In this document: in pieces, positions 1 to 11,337 of the stretch
Numbering within the stretch: the stretch's first letter is position 1
Layout: each line of letters opens with the position of its first letter
Assembly: GCA_002104905.1 (NCBI GenBank)
Contig: MCFE01000232.1
Span: forward strand, 1-64,000
Direction of reading: 5' to 3'
DNA: 64,000 bases
Source of the DNA: Basidiobolus meristosporus CBS 931.73
Taxonomy: Eukaryota > Basidiobolomycota > Basidiobolomycetes > Basidiobolales > Basidiobolaceae
Translations under genes and position numbers: made by a program
Notes under the pieces: model-generated
The model's input: the letters and a program-made list of their open reading frames with translations, nothing else
What the model was told of the DNA's origin: nothing
The model's database searches: none

Positions 1-190
1 TTTCTCTTACTTTTCATGCATACAAATTGATTTACTTCCATTGAAACTTCAGTTGTTCCTCAATTGCCTATTGTGTTGACCCATACAAGTCCCTTTATCC
101 TACACTAACATTAAGCCCAACCCCACACTCAACAAGTAACTCCATTAAAATCCACCACTCAATAAGTATATCTGCTGTATCACTCTGGTT

Positions 191-2094
191 CTACAACTTT
201 GGCAGAAACCCAACAGCTTTATGCCACTGTTCATTAGCTGGTTCCCACACATCCTGGTCTTCAGCTGGAGCTGCAAGGTCTAGCATCTCATCTGCCAGTC
301 TTTGCAATAAATCCTTGCAATTATCCAGTGCATGTTTGTGAGCACTGTTTTTGAAGAAGCACTGCAACCTCTTGGTGTGCCTATTAATGTTCCAAAAATC
401 CACTGAAGGCATTGTGATAGTCTTTCAAGCTCTTGACATTGTAGCCTTGTCTGTCAGTGGGATCTCCACTCTGTCAACAATGGAGGATGTGGAGGCTGTA
501 GCGGAAAATTGCCTTTTTCAGCAAACTCATCTACCTTACTGCAGTGAAGCTCAACTGGCTGCACTTCCAACTCTTTTGAAAAAAGCTGTTTTCTTGTTGG
601 TAATTCTTCTTGGCTATGATAGGATTCAGTTTGTTCCAGGCTTGCAGTGTTAATTGGCAAGAACTGCAGTTTTTTTTGCATGCCTCCCTGTCTCAGGCTT
701 TGGTAGACAGATTTCCCTTTACCTTTTCCTTTATCACTGCCAGGTCTTTCACTGCTACTTTGTCTGAGTGCTTCCTGTGAAGAACTACATTTTTTCCTTG
801 ATAAATTCTGCTCTAACACATCTGTTTTGGCCTGCTTGTTGCTTGCTGGCACTCTTCTGGCAACCTGACTTTCTTTTCTGCTGGTTTTGAGCTCTCAACC
901 ATGGTTGTGACAGGCTCCTGTAAAAGCAGCTGGCTTTTATCACTGCCAGGTCCTTCACTGCTACTTGGACTGAGTGCTTCTTGAGTAGTACTACGCTTTT
1001 TCCTTGGTAAATGTTATGCTGGTGCATCTGTATCTGCCTGCTTTGTCCCTGATTGGCACTCTTCCAGCTACCTGACATCTCCTTGATGCTTGCCTGGAGC
1101 TTTTGACCCTTCTTGTGATGGGCTCTTGAGGAAGCCACTGGTTTTTGGCCATGGCACCCTTGTTCCTCTGCCTTTGATAGTTTCTGCTACTCTTAAAACA
1201 CTTTCTTAGTATACAAATGCTTGCCCAAAATCTGTTTGCTTGTTAGAATCCAGGATAATGCTCATGGAACAAGTCAAGTGCATACTACTTGGCCTTGAAT
1301 TCCTGATGGACCTATGGTATGCTGGCCTTGAGGTGATGGTGTGTTAGACTTCTGACAGCCTCTTGAATATTAGCCCACTCTTCAGTATTGCACTCAACAG
1401 CTTCACAGATTTTCAATGTCTTTTGCTTTTTAGGCTTTGGTAAAAGCACAACATTCTCTCCCTCCCATGCTTTGATAGGTTTTTCTGTGGGCTTCATCTT
1501 TGGGCACTGTTGTTATGCTTCCAAGACTGTATGGTGTCCTCTGCTGTTACATTGGGATATGGATCAATTCTTGGCTGCAACATTGAGCTACTTGAGTTCC
1601 TTCTTTGCAGCAAAGATACTGCTTTTGCTATCTGGGATATTGAATGCTCTACACATATTAACCACTCATCCTGTTTCTGGACTATTTCCTGATTTCTCTG
1701 GGCCATTGCATCTATCTTATCAGCCACTGCACCTAATTGCTTCAGTAATGCTTTGGTATGAGCTGACCACACACTTGCTAATATGGGTGGTGGTGATGTT
1801 ATGATGGCCACTTGCTGGCCTTCAACTGATGGTACTGTCTTTGCTACATTCTCATCTGCCTGAGCATAACAGTTAGCTTGTAGTCCTTCAGAGGTTCTCA
1901 ATTGCCAACTTGACTGAGAGCCTGAGGAGTCCACATTATTACCTTCAGTGGGCACACTGTCAACATGGCCTTTTTTGGATGTAGCCCCACTTGTTGCACT
2001 GAATGTCAAAGCAAGCTGTTGTCCAACTGTTCCTCTGATGCCATTGGTGGTGGGGCTTGGTTAGGAGCCAGACAACATTGCTTTATTCTTTGGC
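191..2094 (-). pseudogene. accessory protein gene of the Plavaka-like transposon, T1 copy (broken)
   Basis: The minus-strand reading is conserved between T1, T3 (25,031-26,930) and the inverted copy (18,551-19,340). Order of parts: a Ser/Thr/Gly-rich N-terminus (readable from about 2009), a heptad-like stretch at about 1560-1800 with LLKQLGAVADKIDAM and QNEIVQKQ-type residues that should form a coiled coil, a segment with KTLKICEAVE and EEWANIQEAVR, two tandem copies of a roughly 65-residue unit (KQA.TD...Q.L.RK....QEAL..SSSE.PGSDK) at about 740-1130, a Lys/Gly run KGKGKGK, and a conserved C-terminus with SVDFWNINRHTKRLQ and QRLADEMLDLA. Frameshifts and stops split it. I do not recognise the protein. 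A coiled coil plus a basic stretch would suit a DNA-end-binding partner of the transposase, but that is inference. Confidence 0.6.
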
Positions 2095-2321
2095 AGTATA
2101 TATATGGAAGTGAGTCTAACCAAAGGGGAAATAGTGCTACATATACACGTGTATGTGGTGGCACAACTTTATTTATAATGCTTACTATGGTGGGTCATCA
2201 TTGAATCTTACATTCATGTAGGTGCAATGTCTCAAATACAAGACTGTCTTAGGTTCAAGTGAGTATTGACCAAGAAGCAATATAATAGCCTTAAGTTGTT
2301 GACAGTCAAACTGATTGCACC

Positions 2322-5040
2322 ATGGACAAGACTACTTTGAATCAATACTGTAGGAGATGAGAAAAAAGACTATGAGGCTACTGTGGCAAGCCTCTCAGCC
2401 ATGAAGCATGCAGACAGCATAGGAAGTATTGCAAGGATCATGGCCAGTGTTTTGCCACACAAGTCATATTTGACCATTCATTGGTCACAACTGTCCCTAA
2501 ATTATCTTGCCAGCTAGTTGATACTTCTATATCAGCACCTGGCCCTCTTTGTCACCTTGCGCAAACTGCATCAGGAGAGTTTGTGATGCCTTTAGGCTCA
2601 TCTCAACCTTCTGAATATGGCACGCAGAGTGATAGTTATGGCAAAGAAGGTTCAGTGATGGATTTTGAGCCTATCTCCCCTATCAACAGTACCATGTATG
2701 AGCCCAGTCAAATCCCTATATGCAATATGACAGCACCCATTGAAACAAATGCCAAGGATACTTTATGAAGCCAAGTAAGCCCAATAATCCATATACTGGT
2801 GAATATTGTAATGTTGTAGCTAGAGAAATGGCGCATTGCCACTAATATCAGTAATGGGGGCTTTGAGGATTTGTTACTACTTCTTGCCAAAATCATACCA
2901 GAATGCAACTTAAAATGTAGATGGTACAAGTGGACAACTGTCATGCAGCTGGCAACATATGATCCAGAGGCTGTCCTGATTCCAGCATATGCTAACAGTT
3001 ACATGGTATTCACATCCAAATATGCTACCATTGCAATGCGTCCAAATTGTCAGGAATCCACCACCATTGAGGGAAAGCATTGTTCACACTCCAGATATAT
3101 TCTGGTCATACCCTGTTTGAGGAAGCTGATGCAGTCCAACAAGTTTTGCAAACCTATACAGTATTGCACTCAGTATCAATCAAGTGCAAACATATCCAAT
3201 ATATTCAATGGCAAACATTTCAAACAGCTAAGAAGCAAGGGCTACTTTAAAGGATGTATGACCATGCTTGTGCCTTGGCACTTGATGGATTCTCATAAAA
3301 CAAGTACTCTACCAGTAAATCCTGCTGGCTACTGATTCTCATCAATCTGAATCTGTTGCCCATCTTACAGTATCAGAGCAATAATCTGATGGAAGTCTCA
3401 CTGGTATCTGGGCCTAAAGCACTGTCCAGCCTGGATAGCTACATGTATCCATTGCTGGATAAACTTTGTATGCTTTCCAGCAGGATAACAGTAAATGGGT
3501 GTCATGTAAAGCACATATTATTATCAGTATTGAAGATACCCCAGCCATCAGCAAGATAGCAGGTTTTTCTGGGCACAATGGACAGTATTGCTGTTGAATG
3601 TGTGAGATCCAGGGGATTTACTTCATAACTCACACACATTAATATTACCCAAGCACCAACACTAAAAACACAATCTTTCCACAGAGAGAACATACAGAAG
3701 CCAGCATGCAATTGTGGCAAATTTGGCAAGCTATAAGCCATTGGCTAGAGTATGGAATCAGTTGGAAACCAGGGATACTTAAGATAGGGGGTATTTGTTG
3801 GAGCAAAAGCTTTCCGCTGGGAGCAATATGTTTGCTTTTCAACAATATCCCTGTGCTGATGACCAAGTTGTAAATGGGGCATTTCAAGATAAATAAGCTC
3901 TTTGAGATACTGGAGAAATTTGAAGGAATTGGAAAGATATTACAAAGTATCTGCTACGCTAAGTACTTCTCACAGACTCCAATTAGTATTCATATGCATA
4001 TGCAGCAATACAAATGCAAAGACTGGATGAACTAGATATGTATTTATTCAAGTGACCTTCTGAAGCCATTCCTATCAATAGTACATTGGAAGCAATGGGT
4101 GTCATATGTGGACATTGTAGGAGTATATATACAAAAGTGGATTACCAACTCCAACTTGACACATCTACACCTGTTTTGCAAGGTGTTTGTGATGGGATTT
4201 GAGCAACCATACTACAAACATAAAGCTGAACATGTAGATCTCTGCCACTACTGTATCTATTCTCTACTTGATCTTGCACAGTATGCTGAAAATATTGGGC
4301 CTTGCTTCACCTTTTGGGAATTTTCTGTGGTGAGGATGTGTGGAGAGATAGGAAGACAAGTCAAGTTGCAGGTACTACCATGTCCCAATCTCATCCACAA
4401 TATTACCTTCAGGTCTATCATAGATGTGATGAGTTGGCACATGGAGGACAGCCAGGAAGAGTTGGAAAATACTGAGGACAGATATGGATGTGAAGACACC
4501 TATGCCTATGGCATTAAGAACCTAAGCAGCCCCAATGCATAGGTAATCAGTTAAGTAATGCAAGGTTGGGTTAGGTGCAGCAAGCAGCTAATTTTTATTA
4601 AGAAAACTCTACCAAGGTATGCCAGATTTCTCTTGGTCACAAGCCAACTTCTACACCATGCAATATGGAATTCACACAAACAAAAGCCAGAGCGCACCTA
4701 TAAGGGGCACTAGAATCCAGCAGGGATAAGGAATATATTGGCTAAATACCAAGAAGTTCTTTGCAGATATTCAGGAGGTATTCATGGCAGAAGTGGCAAC
4801 AACCAAGCATATGTTTGCAAGATATATATGTTACCAGCAATACAAGGTATATGGCAACTTTGCAAGTATCACACTAAAAAGCCGTAAAGTTGAGGTGATA
4901 GAAGTATGTCAATTGTGGCAGGTGTGTGCATTTGTAGAGGCTGGTAAGCAGAAGGCCATAATATTTTTTGATTCAAACTATATGTGGAATACCCAAGGCA
5001 GTAGTGGGCAAGCAAACAAAGAGGGGTGATTCTACAATGG
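2322..5040 (+). pseudogene. Plavaka/Tnp2-like transposase, T1 copy (many stops)
   Basis: The start ATG at 2322 aligns with the ATG at 27,145 of the better copy, but a stop follows within 13 codons. Remaining blocks in order: the N-terminal zinc-binding region (about 2380-2440, Cys and His of CGKPLS...H), an acidic linker ending near 2760, a Cys-x2-Cys block near 3045, the middle block GDTPAIS.IAGFSGHN near 3530-3580, and the late block with FWEFSV.RMCGEIGRQVKL near 4310-4370. A C-terminal part with YARFLLVTSQLL follows from about 4600 to 5040. GD.PA..K..GF.GH and W.F..ER.CG are hallmarks of the fungal Plavaka/Tnp2 transposase group. The product would bind the terminal repeats and cut and paste the element; this copy cannot. 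Confidence 0.7.
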
Positions 5041-5471
5041 AATATATGAATTGCACAAGGGGAGGTAAAAAAAGGAAATACTGTTTGGCAAATTGGTATG
5101 GTAGCATTATAGAGAACCATCTGTAGGCTGTCATACTGCCAATATAATGCCTTCAGAGTCTTGCTGTGAGGCCATCAAAATACTGTCAAGTCTCTAGCCA
5201 TGCAAGGCAATTAGATGTCCTGGCTGGTTGGATCCACTTAAAATAGTTGTAGAGCATGATAAGACTGCAACAATACAATGCAATTATTGTCACAGCACCA
5301 ATTAAATATTGTCAAGTTTAATTCCTTTATTTGATTGTAAAATTAGCAAAGTACCATTTTGATCCCATCATAAGATTGTTAGGAGGGTCAATAAATCCAA
5401 GCTGCTGGTACAATGATGGCCTCTAAACAAGATCCTGACAGCTGCTCTGGATTGAATCCACCTGCGGGACC

Positions 5472-5488
5472 AAATTATTTTTCATAGG
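5472..5488 (+). repeat. right terminal inverted repeat of T1
   Basis: AAATTATTTTTCAT followed by AGG. Reversed, it reads ATGAAAAATAATTT, which matches the right end of T3 (30,294-30,307) and, except for one base, its left end (24,537-24,549). Confidence 0.7.
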
Positions 5489-5494
5489 TTTTAG

Positions 5495-6250
5495 GGCCTC
5501 TTGAATATTATCCCACTCTTCATCTTTATGCTCAGTTGCTTGACAGATCTTTGATGACTTTTGATACTTAGGCTTTAGTATAAATACAACAGTTGTTACC
5601 TCCTATATGGTGATAGGCTTTGTGTGGGCTTCATCTTTAGGCACTTTTGGGCTTCAGAGACTGTACAGTGCTCCTCTGCTGTTACATCAGGGAATGGCTC
5701 AGTTCTGGTCTGTGACATTGAGCAACTAGAGTTCCTTCCTTGCTTCCTAGACAATAATATCTCTACCATGAATATTGATAGCTCTACATGTATTATCTGT
5801 TTATCCTCTCTCTGGACTATTCCTGATTTCTCTTGGCCACTGAGTTTACTCTATCATTCACTGCACTTGATTGCCTCTTCAATGCTTTTGTATCAGCTGA
5901 CAACATACTTGCAAATATTGGTGGTGGTAATGATATGACAGTCAATGGCTGGTCTTCCACCAGAGGTGCTGAATTTGCTCCATTCTCATCTGCCTGGGTA
6001 TTGTTTTCAGCTTGTAGCTCAGCAGAGATTCTCATTTACCTACTTGACTGAGTGTCTGAGGAGTCCAAATTATTGCCTTTGATGGGCACACTATCAGCAT
6101 GGCTCTATTTGAGTGTAGCCCCACTTGTTGCACTGAATGTCAAGCAAGCAGCTGTCCAGCTGTTGCACTGCTGTTGTTTGTGGTGGGGTGTTGTTGGGAA
6201 TCAGACAGCTTTGCTCCATTAATTGGCAGCAAATATATGAAAGTGAGCCA
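5495..6250 (-). pseudogene. accessory protein gene fragment, T2 copy
   Basis: Minus-strand similarity to the N-terminal half of the T1 accessory gene: the conserved segment matching EEWANIQEAV near 5500, the coiled-coil part (QSSAVNDRVNSVAKRNQE, around 5817-5870) and the SLPPPIFASMLSADTKAL block just before it. Stops and frameshifts interrupt it, and the C-terminal half with the tandem repeats is missing. Confidence 0.55.
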
Positions 6251-6255
6251 AACCT

Positions 6256-6799
6256 GTTATGAATAGACACAAGGCAGGAGAGTAGAGCTAGGCAAGGCAG
6301 GACCAGGAAGGGACTTAGGTGTGGATCAACAAGGCAAGACGTGTTTCCAAGGCAAGGTGGATTTTCAAGGCAAGGCTATTTATTCAAGACCTGTGTTTAT
6401 CAGACTGAGGAATCATAAGGGGGGATAGGATAATACATACTTTTTGGCAATACAGATGCCAAGAGATATTGGCTAATACTGATGGGGTTCAGGGGTGAGG
6501 CACAGTAAGTGTGCTAAGATAGAATATACTAAAGATCAGACTGGAATATCACATGGAGATATGTCAGGGGTCAGCCAATCACATGACTAGGTCATGTGAC
6601 ATTTAGGCACCATACATTTCATGGGGCCACATAAATTCTAATGGGAAGCTTCCATAGAATGTTCTATTGTGTAATGTTGACTTGGAGCTTTCAAGAAGTT
6701 GCTAGAATGTAGTAGAACTTTCCAGAAGGAACTAGGATTTCTTCACTGACTTAATTTGGCTAGATACTTGGAGACCAGGGATATCATGTGATCATGACA
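6256..6799. mobile_element. solo LTR, family B (544 bp), 5-bp target duplication AAACC
   Basis: The insert starts TGTTATGAATAGACAC and ends ATCATGTGATCATGACA, so it has TG...CA ends. It is flanked by AAACC at 6251-6255 and again at 6800-6804. Without it, the host transposon reads straight through as in T1. The element body was lost by LTR-LTR recombination. The same LTR recurs, truncated, at 40,583-40,790. No internal region of family B is present in the window. Confidence 0.85.
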
Positions 6800-7011
6800 A
6801 AACCAAAGGAGAAATAGTTTACATTTATGTGTGTATTGTGCCACAGCTATATTTATAAAGATTACTATGGAGGGTCATCATGAAGTCTTACATTCATGTA
6901 TATACAATGTCTTAAGTACACTACTGACTTAAACTCATCTTAATATTGACAAAAAAGTAATATTATAGCATTGCATTACCATGTGTCAAGCTGTTTGCCC
7001 CATGGAAATGA

Positions 7012-7904
7012 TTTCTTTGATTCAGCAAAATAAGAAAAGGGAAAAGAGTATTGTAAAGATATATAATTCCACCTGAATCTCCACATAGCTTAGTTACTTC
7101 TGTCATTACCTTCATATCCTAGAGAATACTGACCAAAACCCTTGTTGGGATTTGATTAGAATAATATTACTAAAATATCAGGTACCCAAAACATGAAAAT
7201 TCTCAAAGTTGTCTAAGCCACCCCAAATTTTACGCACATGTTCTTGGGACCTTTCTGAGCCTATTCCATTGGTTTGTTATGCTAAGACCATGTTTATTCA
7301 ATCAAGCTTTCAGTGAAAATCACATAATCTACTTGTTCTTGTAATCACTTCTGATATCTCCAAGACTCTTACAACAAAGAGACCATATGGCTATGGTAAC
7401 AAGCCACTGAGCCACAAAGCATGCAGACAGCATAGGGAGTATTACAAAGATTATGGCCAGGCTTTTGTCACACAAGTCATATTTCAGCATTAATCAGTCA
7501 CTACTGTCCCAACAATATCTTGCCAGCCACTCAATACTTGTGTGATGGCTCCTGGATACAACTGTCACCTTGCGCAAACTGAGTCAGGTTAGCTTGTGAT
7601 ACCTTTTGGCTGAACTCAGCCTTGTGAATATGGCCTGCAGAGTGCTAGCTCTGAAGCAGAAGGCTCATTGATGGATTGTGAGCCTATCTCCCCCCTCAAC
7701 AGTACCCTGCAAGCAACCAGCAAAATTCCAATATGCAATGCACCATTACACACAGAAAATAATGCTAAGTATAGTTTATGGAGCCAAGTGAGCCCTATAA
7801 TCCATTTACTGGAGTATGGTGAAATGTTGTGGCTAGAGAAATGGCATGATTCAACTAATATCAGTAATGGTATACACAGTTTTGCAAGTGTTTTGTACAT
7901 GTGA
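7012..7904 (+). pseudogene. transposase N-terminal fragment, T2 copy, split by a solo LTR
   Basis: The conserved start ATG is at 7012. Coding similarity runs to 7048, is broken by the LTR at 7049-7376, and resumes at 7382 through about 7904. Visible parts are the zinc-binding region with H.ACRQHREY-like residues, the linker with LMDCEPISPLNST, and WSQVSPIIHLLEY...LWLEKWHDS. Everything after the WLEKW block is missing. Confidence 0.6.
7049..7376 (+). mobile_element. solo LTR, copia family A (328 bp), target duplication AAGAG
   Basis: It runs from TATTGTAAAGATATA to CTCTTACAACA and aligns along its length with the family A LTRs at 40,791-41,139 and 44,712-45,060. The first dinucleotide has mutated from TG to TA. 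AAGAG flanks it on both sides (7044-7048 and 7377-7381). Confidence 0.85.
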
Positions 7905-7968
7905 TGCTCTTTGGGTGCAATAGCCTCTGGCAAAAGCTTGCTAGGAATACCTGGGTTTTGCCTCTAAC
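7886..7968 (+). repeat. 83-bp direct repeat, first copy
   Basis: Begins GTGTTTTGTACATG and contains GGGTGCAA, then CTGGCAAAAGCTTGCTAG, which can fold as a short hairpin. The second copy is at 8210-8292. The pair flanks a reversed transposase fragment. The repeat matches neither of the retrotransposon LTR families here. Confidence 0.55.
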
Positions 7969-7984
7969 CTACCAACAATTATTC

Positions 7985-8160
7985 TGGTACCTAGCCAATA
8001 TATTTCTTCTGCTTGTTAGATTCTAGTTCTCCTTATAAGTGTGTACTGGATCTTCTTTGTGTGAATTCTGTATTGAAAGATATAGAAATTGGCTTGTACC
8101 CAATGGAAACCTATCATACTTTGGTAAAGTTGTCCTATCAGTAATTAGTTACTTGTTGTG
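7985..8160 (-). pseudogene. transposase C-terminal fragment, reversed
   Basis: Read on the minus strand, it matches the C-terminal part of the Plavaka-like transposase of T3 (about 29,400-29,580), including the region of YARFLL and NPAG. It is short and full of stops and lies between the two 83-bp repeats. Confidence 0.5.
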
Positions 8161-8209
8161 CTGTGGTGGTGTATAAGTCCATGAGAGAGGTACATCCAAC
8201 ACCTCTCAT

Positions 8210-8292
8210 GTGTTTTGTGTGTGGGGTGCTCACTGGGTGCAAAAACCTCTAGCAAAAGCTTGCTAGAAATGCTTTAGTTCTGCCTCTACTCC
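8210..8292 (+). repeat. 83-bp direct repeat, second copy
   Basis: Begins GTGTTTTGTGTGTGG and keeps the palindromic core CTAGCAAAAGCTTGCTAG. It aligns to 7886-7968 with scattered substitutions. Confidence 0.55.
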
Positions 8293-8875
8293 AATATCAG
8301 GGGAAATAGCCACAAGCTGGTCAAGGGAAAACTATTGAGCTACAATTCCCAACTTAGCTAGTGGCTAAGCAAGAGTATGTGCTGGGTTCAGCATCCTTTG
8401 AGATTAAAATATATTAAAGCTGCCAAAGTCACAACAACTGTAAGCTCCACCAGTAGGTACTTGAGAAGAATGCAGCTGTGATCAGTAGTGCCTAGACAGA
8501 GAAGCATCTTTGCTTATACAAGATCAAGCTTGGGAAGAATCAAGTATAGTAAAAGATACCCATTCTGAATATTCCTCACAAGTAGTGCCTCCAAGGTCAG
8601 TTGGCTATCAGTATGGTTTTCTGCAAGTGTCTTGTGGTCTGCAATTGGAGGTTCTGGCAGCAGCCAATAGCAGTGATTGCACTAATGAGCAAGTTGAAAT
8701 ATTGACAAAAGGGATGATGACTTATTATTGAGGGAGTGTCTCCCATATATATTTTACTCACCACCTAAGTGATCACTAACCACAGTGTTCCCAAAGGTTC
8801 TGAAGATCAATAGATGTCATGATATTATCAGGATGAGCTACTATTATTCTGATTAGGTGCCAGAAGGTTCTAAGA
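8293..8875. other. unassigned sequence, no convincing gene
   Basis: I find no similarity to the other repeats of the window. An open frame of 73 codons at 8510-8731 (+) has no recognisable motif and ordinary composition. It could be chance, or a remnant of another element. Confidence 0.4.
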
Positions 8876-9243
8876 TGTTACAAGTCTTGGTATAAGAGTT
8901 GTAGAGGAATAGGGAGTTTAGCTAGTATTGTATTCACTAAAACTTGAACTGATTTTTATTGAGGTTCCAGCAGCTCCTTATATACATTTTGCCAGATCAA
9001 TTGCTGACTAATTGTATTTCCTAATGTAGGTTGTGGCTGATGACTCATTTGATTGCATCATCATCACCCAATAAGATCCTACTTAATATATCTATTTCTG
9101 TCTGATAAGGATCTGCTGATTCATTTGCTGACTAATGCTACTGATTTCATAGATAATACTGATGTACTGATAACCTAAACATATACTAACTGATTTGACT
9201 AAAAACTGATCTAACTTAAACATTCAAGCGGCAGATCATAACA
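8876..9243 (-). mobile_element. solo LTR, gypsy family D (368 bp)
   Basis: On the plus strand it runs from TGTTACAAGTCTTGG to GCAGATCATAACA and has the same length (368 bp) as the LTR of the gypsy element at 20,114-20,481. AAGA precedes it (8872-8875) and follows it (9244-9247), a likely 4-bp target duplication. The following 200 bases (9244-9459) hold nothing I can assign. Confidence 0.8.
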
Positions 9244-9459
9244 AAGAGGCATTGTGGTGGTGCTTTGCTAACTCTATTGCTGTATAGGTAAGTAAACTTG
9301 ATGGTGTTTGGGCATTTCTTCAATGGAATTTGCATGGCATTCTGACAGGCTTATTGTGGCCTAAACCTATTTGAGCAGACCCAATTAGTGAGCACATGCA
9401 AATGCCTAATATGGAAAAAAACTTGAGAGTATCTTGTCAGCCTTGTTGCACAAATCAGC

Positions 9460-11337
9460 TGACATTATAGCAGCAGTACAGCAGTTTATGACAGCCTACA
9501 GCACCTATGGCTAGCATTGCATAACGCTAATGTATCAGTTTACCAATGGCATTCGCTTTTGCTACCTTCACTTGTGCCACTTGCATATTCCATTACAGAA
9601 TTCCCCCAATTTAGTTGCTTACCCACCACTGCCTGGGGTATTTCACATATATTTCAAATTAAAAAAAACTATGCCCTCCTGCTTACTAACCATTATATAC
9701 TTACACACCCACTACAATTGACACACTTCTATCACCTCAAATTTACAGCTTTTTAGAGTGCCACATGTAAAGTTGCTATATAATATATGTTGCTGGTGAC
9801 ATATATATCTTGCTAACAAATGCTTAGTTGCCACCACTTTTGTCATTAATACATCTTGAAAATCCACAAAATACTTTTTAATACTTAGCTAATATAGTCC
9901 TACTCCCTGCTGGATTCTAGTCCCCTGTATAGGTACATTCTGGTTCTTGTTTATGTAAGTTCCATATTGAATAGTGTAGAAATTTGCTTGTACCCAATGG
10001 AAACCTGCCATACATTGGGAAAGTTTTCCTAATAAGAATAAGTTGCTTGTTGCATCCAGCCCAACTGTGCATTACTTAAGTGATACCAACACTATGGTAG
10101 GGTAATCACACCTCCCACAGCCAAGCTTATCCATATAGCTACAATGATGCACTAATTCATATTTTATCTTATCAGTATTATTCCATTATTTTTTGCCCAA
10201 TTGTAAGTGTTACCCCCATATTATGTTTATTCTGATTTGTTATCAGCATAGCTTGTCCAAAATATTATTTAGCTTTGTGGTCACCAGATGTATCTACAAT
10301 GGGCATTACCCATGTCAGTACCTGTAACCCATGACTTAGGTCTGTGTTACCAGCCCTGCCATTTCATTACCATATATGGTATCAATTTGTGACATAGGTT
10401 TCAAACTTCTGATCCCCAATTGGTAGGATGTGCTGTGCCTTTTGGAACCTTTCAGAACTATCTTGAAATATTTTTAGCTTGTACTGATGTCATCAAGATT
10501 TCTACCAATTCCTGGAATCTTCTCAAACCTTGTTATGGATAATCACTTGGCAATCAGGAAAGTATTTAAGTGAAGTCAATCTCACATCAATAAGTCATCC
10601 CTTCTATCAATAACACTACTTCCTTATTGATTAGCAGTTGATCACTGCACCTACCTTCTGCAGTTACACCTCAGACTTGCCTTCAAGGAGCTTTCAAGGT
10701 AGTGCATAAGGCACACAGAGATCTCCGGAGACACTTGGAGTACCTAGGAAGCTAGAGAAGCAAGAGCTTTTATCATAGTGCCATAGTGACATATACACTA
10801 GCAGTTTAGACCCAGAGGTTATTGCACCCATCAGACACCTCATGCACCAAGGGTTGTATAGCTTAATGCATAAGAGCTGCTCAGCTTCTTAATGTTAGAG
10901 GCATAGGTGTCCCCATGTGCACATCTGTCCTCAGTACTTTCCAGCTCTTCCAGGCTGTCCTGCATGTGCCAACTCATCACATCCATGACAGAGTTGAAGG
11001 TGCTATTCTTGATGAGAATGGAATATAGTAGTACCTGCAACTTGACTTATCTTTGTATCTCCCCACACATCCTCCCTATACAAAACTCCCACATGGTGAA
11101 GCAAGGTCCAATATTCTCCTCACACTAAGTAAGATGGAGGCAAGAATGAATGCAGTAGAAGTAGAGATCTACAAGCTCAGCTTATTGCTTGTAGTATAGC
11201 TGATCAAATAATGTCACAAGCTACATGCACAAAAGCTGTAGATGCACCAAGTTGACATTGGTAATCTGCTTCTGAATAAATACTCTTACAATGTCCACAT
11301 ATGCTCCCAATGCTTCCAATGTATTCTGGGTATAAAC
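9460..11337 (-). pseudogene. Plavaka-like transposase fragment T5, interrupted by a 782-bp insertion
   Basis: Minus-strand similarity to the C-terminal half of the transposase: the extreme C-terminus and 3-prime tail at 9460-10,079, then, after an insertion at 10,080-10,861, the block around M.WHM.DS.EELESTEDR (10,900-11,000) and the preceding CGE...W.F block up to 11,337. It ends at the left LTR of copia element C. Many stops. Confidence 0.6.
10080..10861. mobile_element. unclassified 782-bp insertion with CTTAA flanks
   Basis: Comparison with T3 shows that the transposase fragment is collinear on both sides but separated here by unrelated DNA. CTTAA occurs at 10,075-10,079 and at 10,862-10,866, a possible 5-bp target duplication. 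The insert starts GTGATACCAACAC and ends GGGTTGTATAG. It lacks TG...CA ends, clear inverted repeats and coding capacity. It could also be older filler DNA, with CTTAA repeated by chance. Confidence 0.4.

Larger units (their letters stand above)
1..5488. mobile_element. Plavaka/Tnp2-like DNA transposon, copy T1 (left end outside window)
   Basis: This copy has the family layout: an accessory gene on the minus strand to the left, a short A/T-rich divergent spacer around 2095-2321, and a transposase on the plus strand to the right. The right end is the inverted-repeat sequence ATTATTTTTCAT at about 5474-5485; the left end lies before the window. The same organisation recurs at 24,537-30,310, and inverted at 16,506-19,649, which defines the element. 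Both genes carry stops, so the copy is dead. The family assignment rests on transposase motifs and not on a database search. Confidence 0.75.
5489..7968. mobile_element. Plavaka-like transposon remnant T2, interrupted by two solo LTRs
   Basis: It begins directly after the T1 terminus, in the middle of the accessory gene, continues through the divergent spacer and ends inside the N-terminal third of the transposase. Two LTRs (6256-6799 and 7049-7376) are inserted with clear target duplications. Removing both restores collinearity with T1 and T3, so T2 was in place before those retrotransposons arrived. Confidence 0.7.

Noticed and set aside
7886-8292. Possible tRNA-derived SINE
   Set aside because: I looked for A and B box promoter motifs in both 83-bp repeats. 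Nothing close to GGTTCRANNCC was present, and there is no A-rich tail.
9517-9756. Two overlapping plus-strand open frames (79 and 63 codons)
   Set aside because: They are the reverse strand of the transposase C-terminal region of T5 and have no motif of their own.
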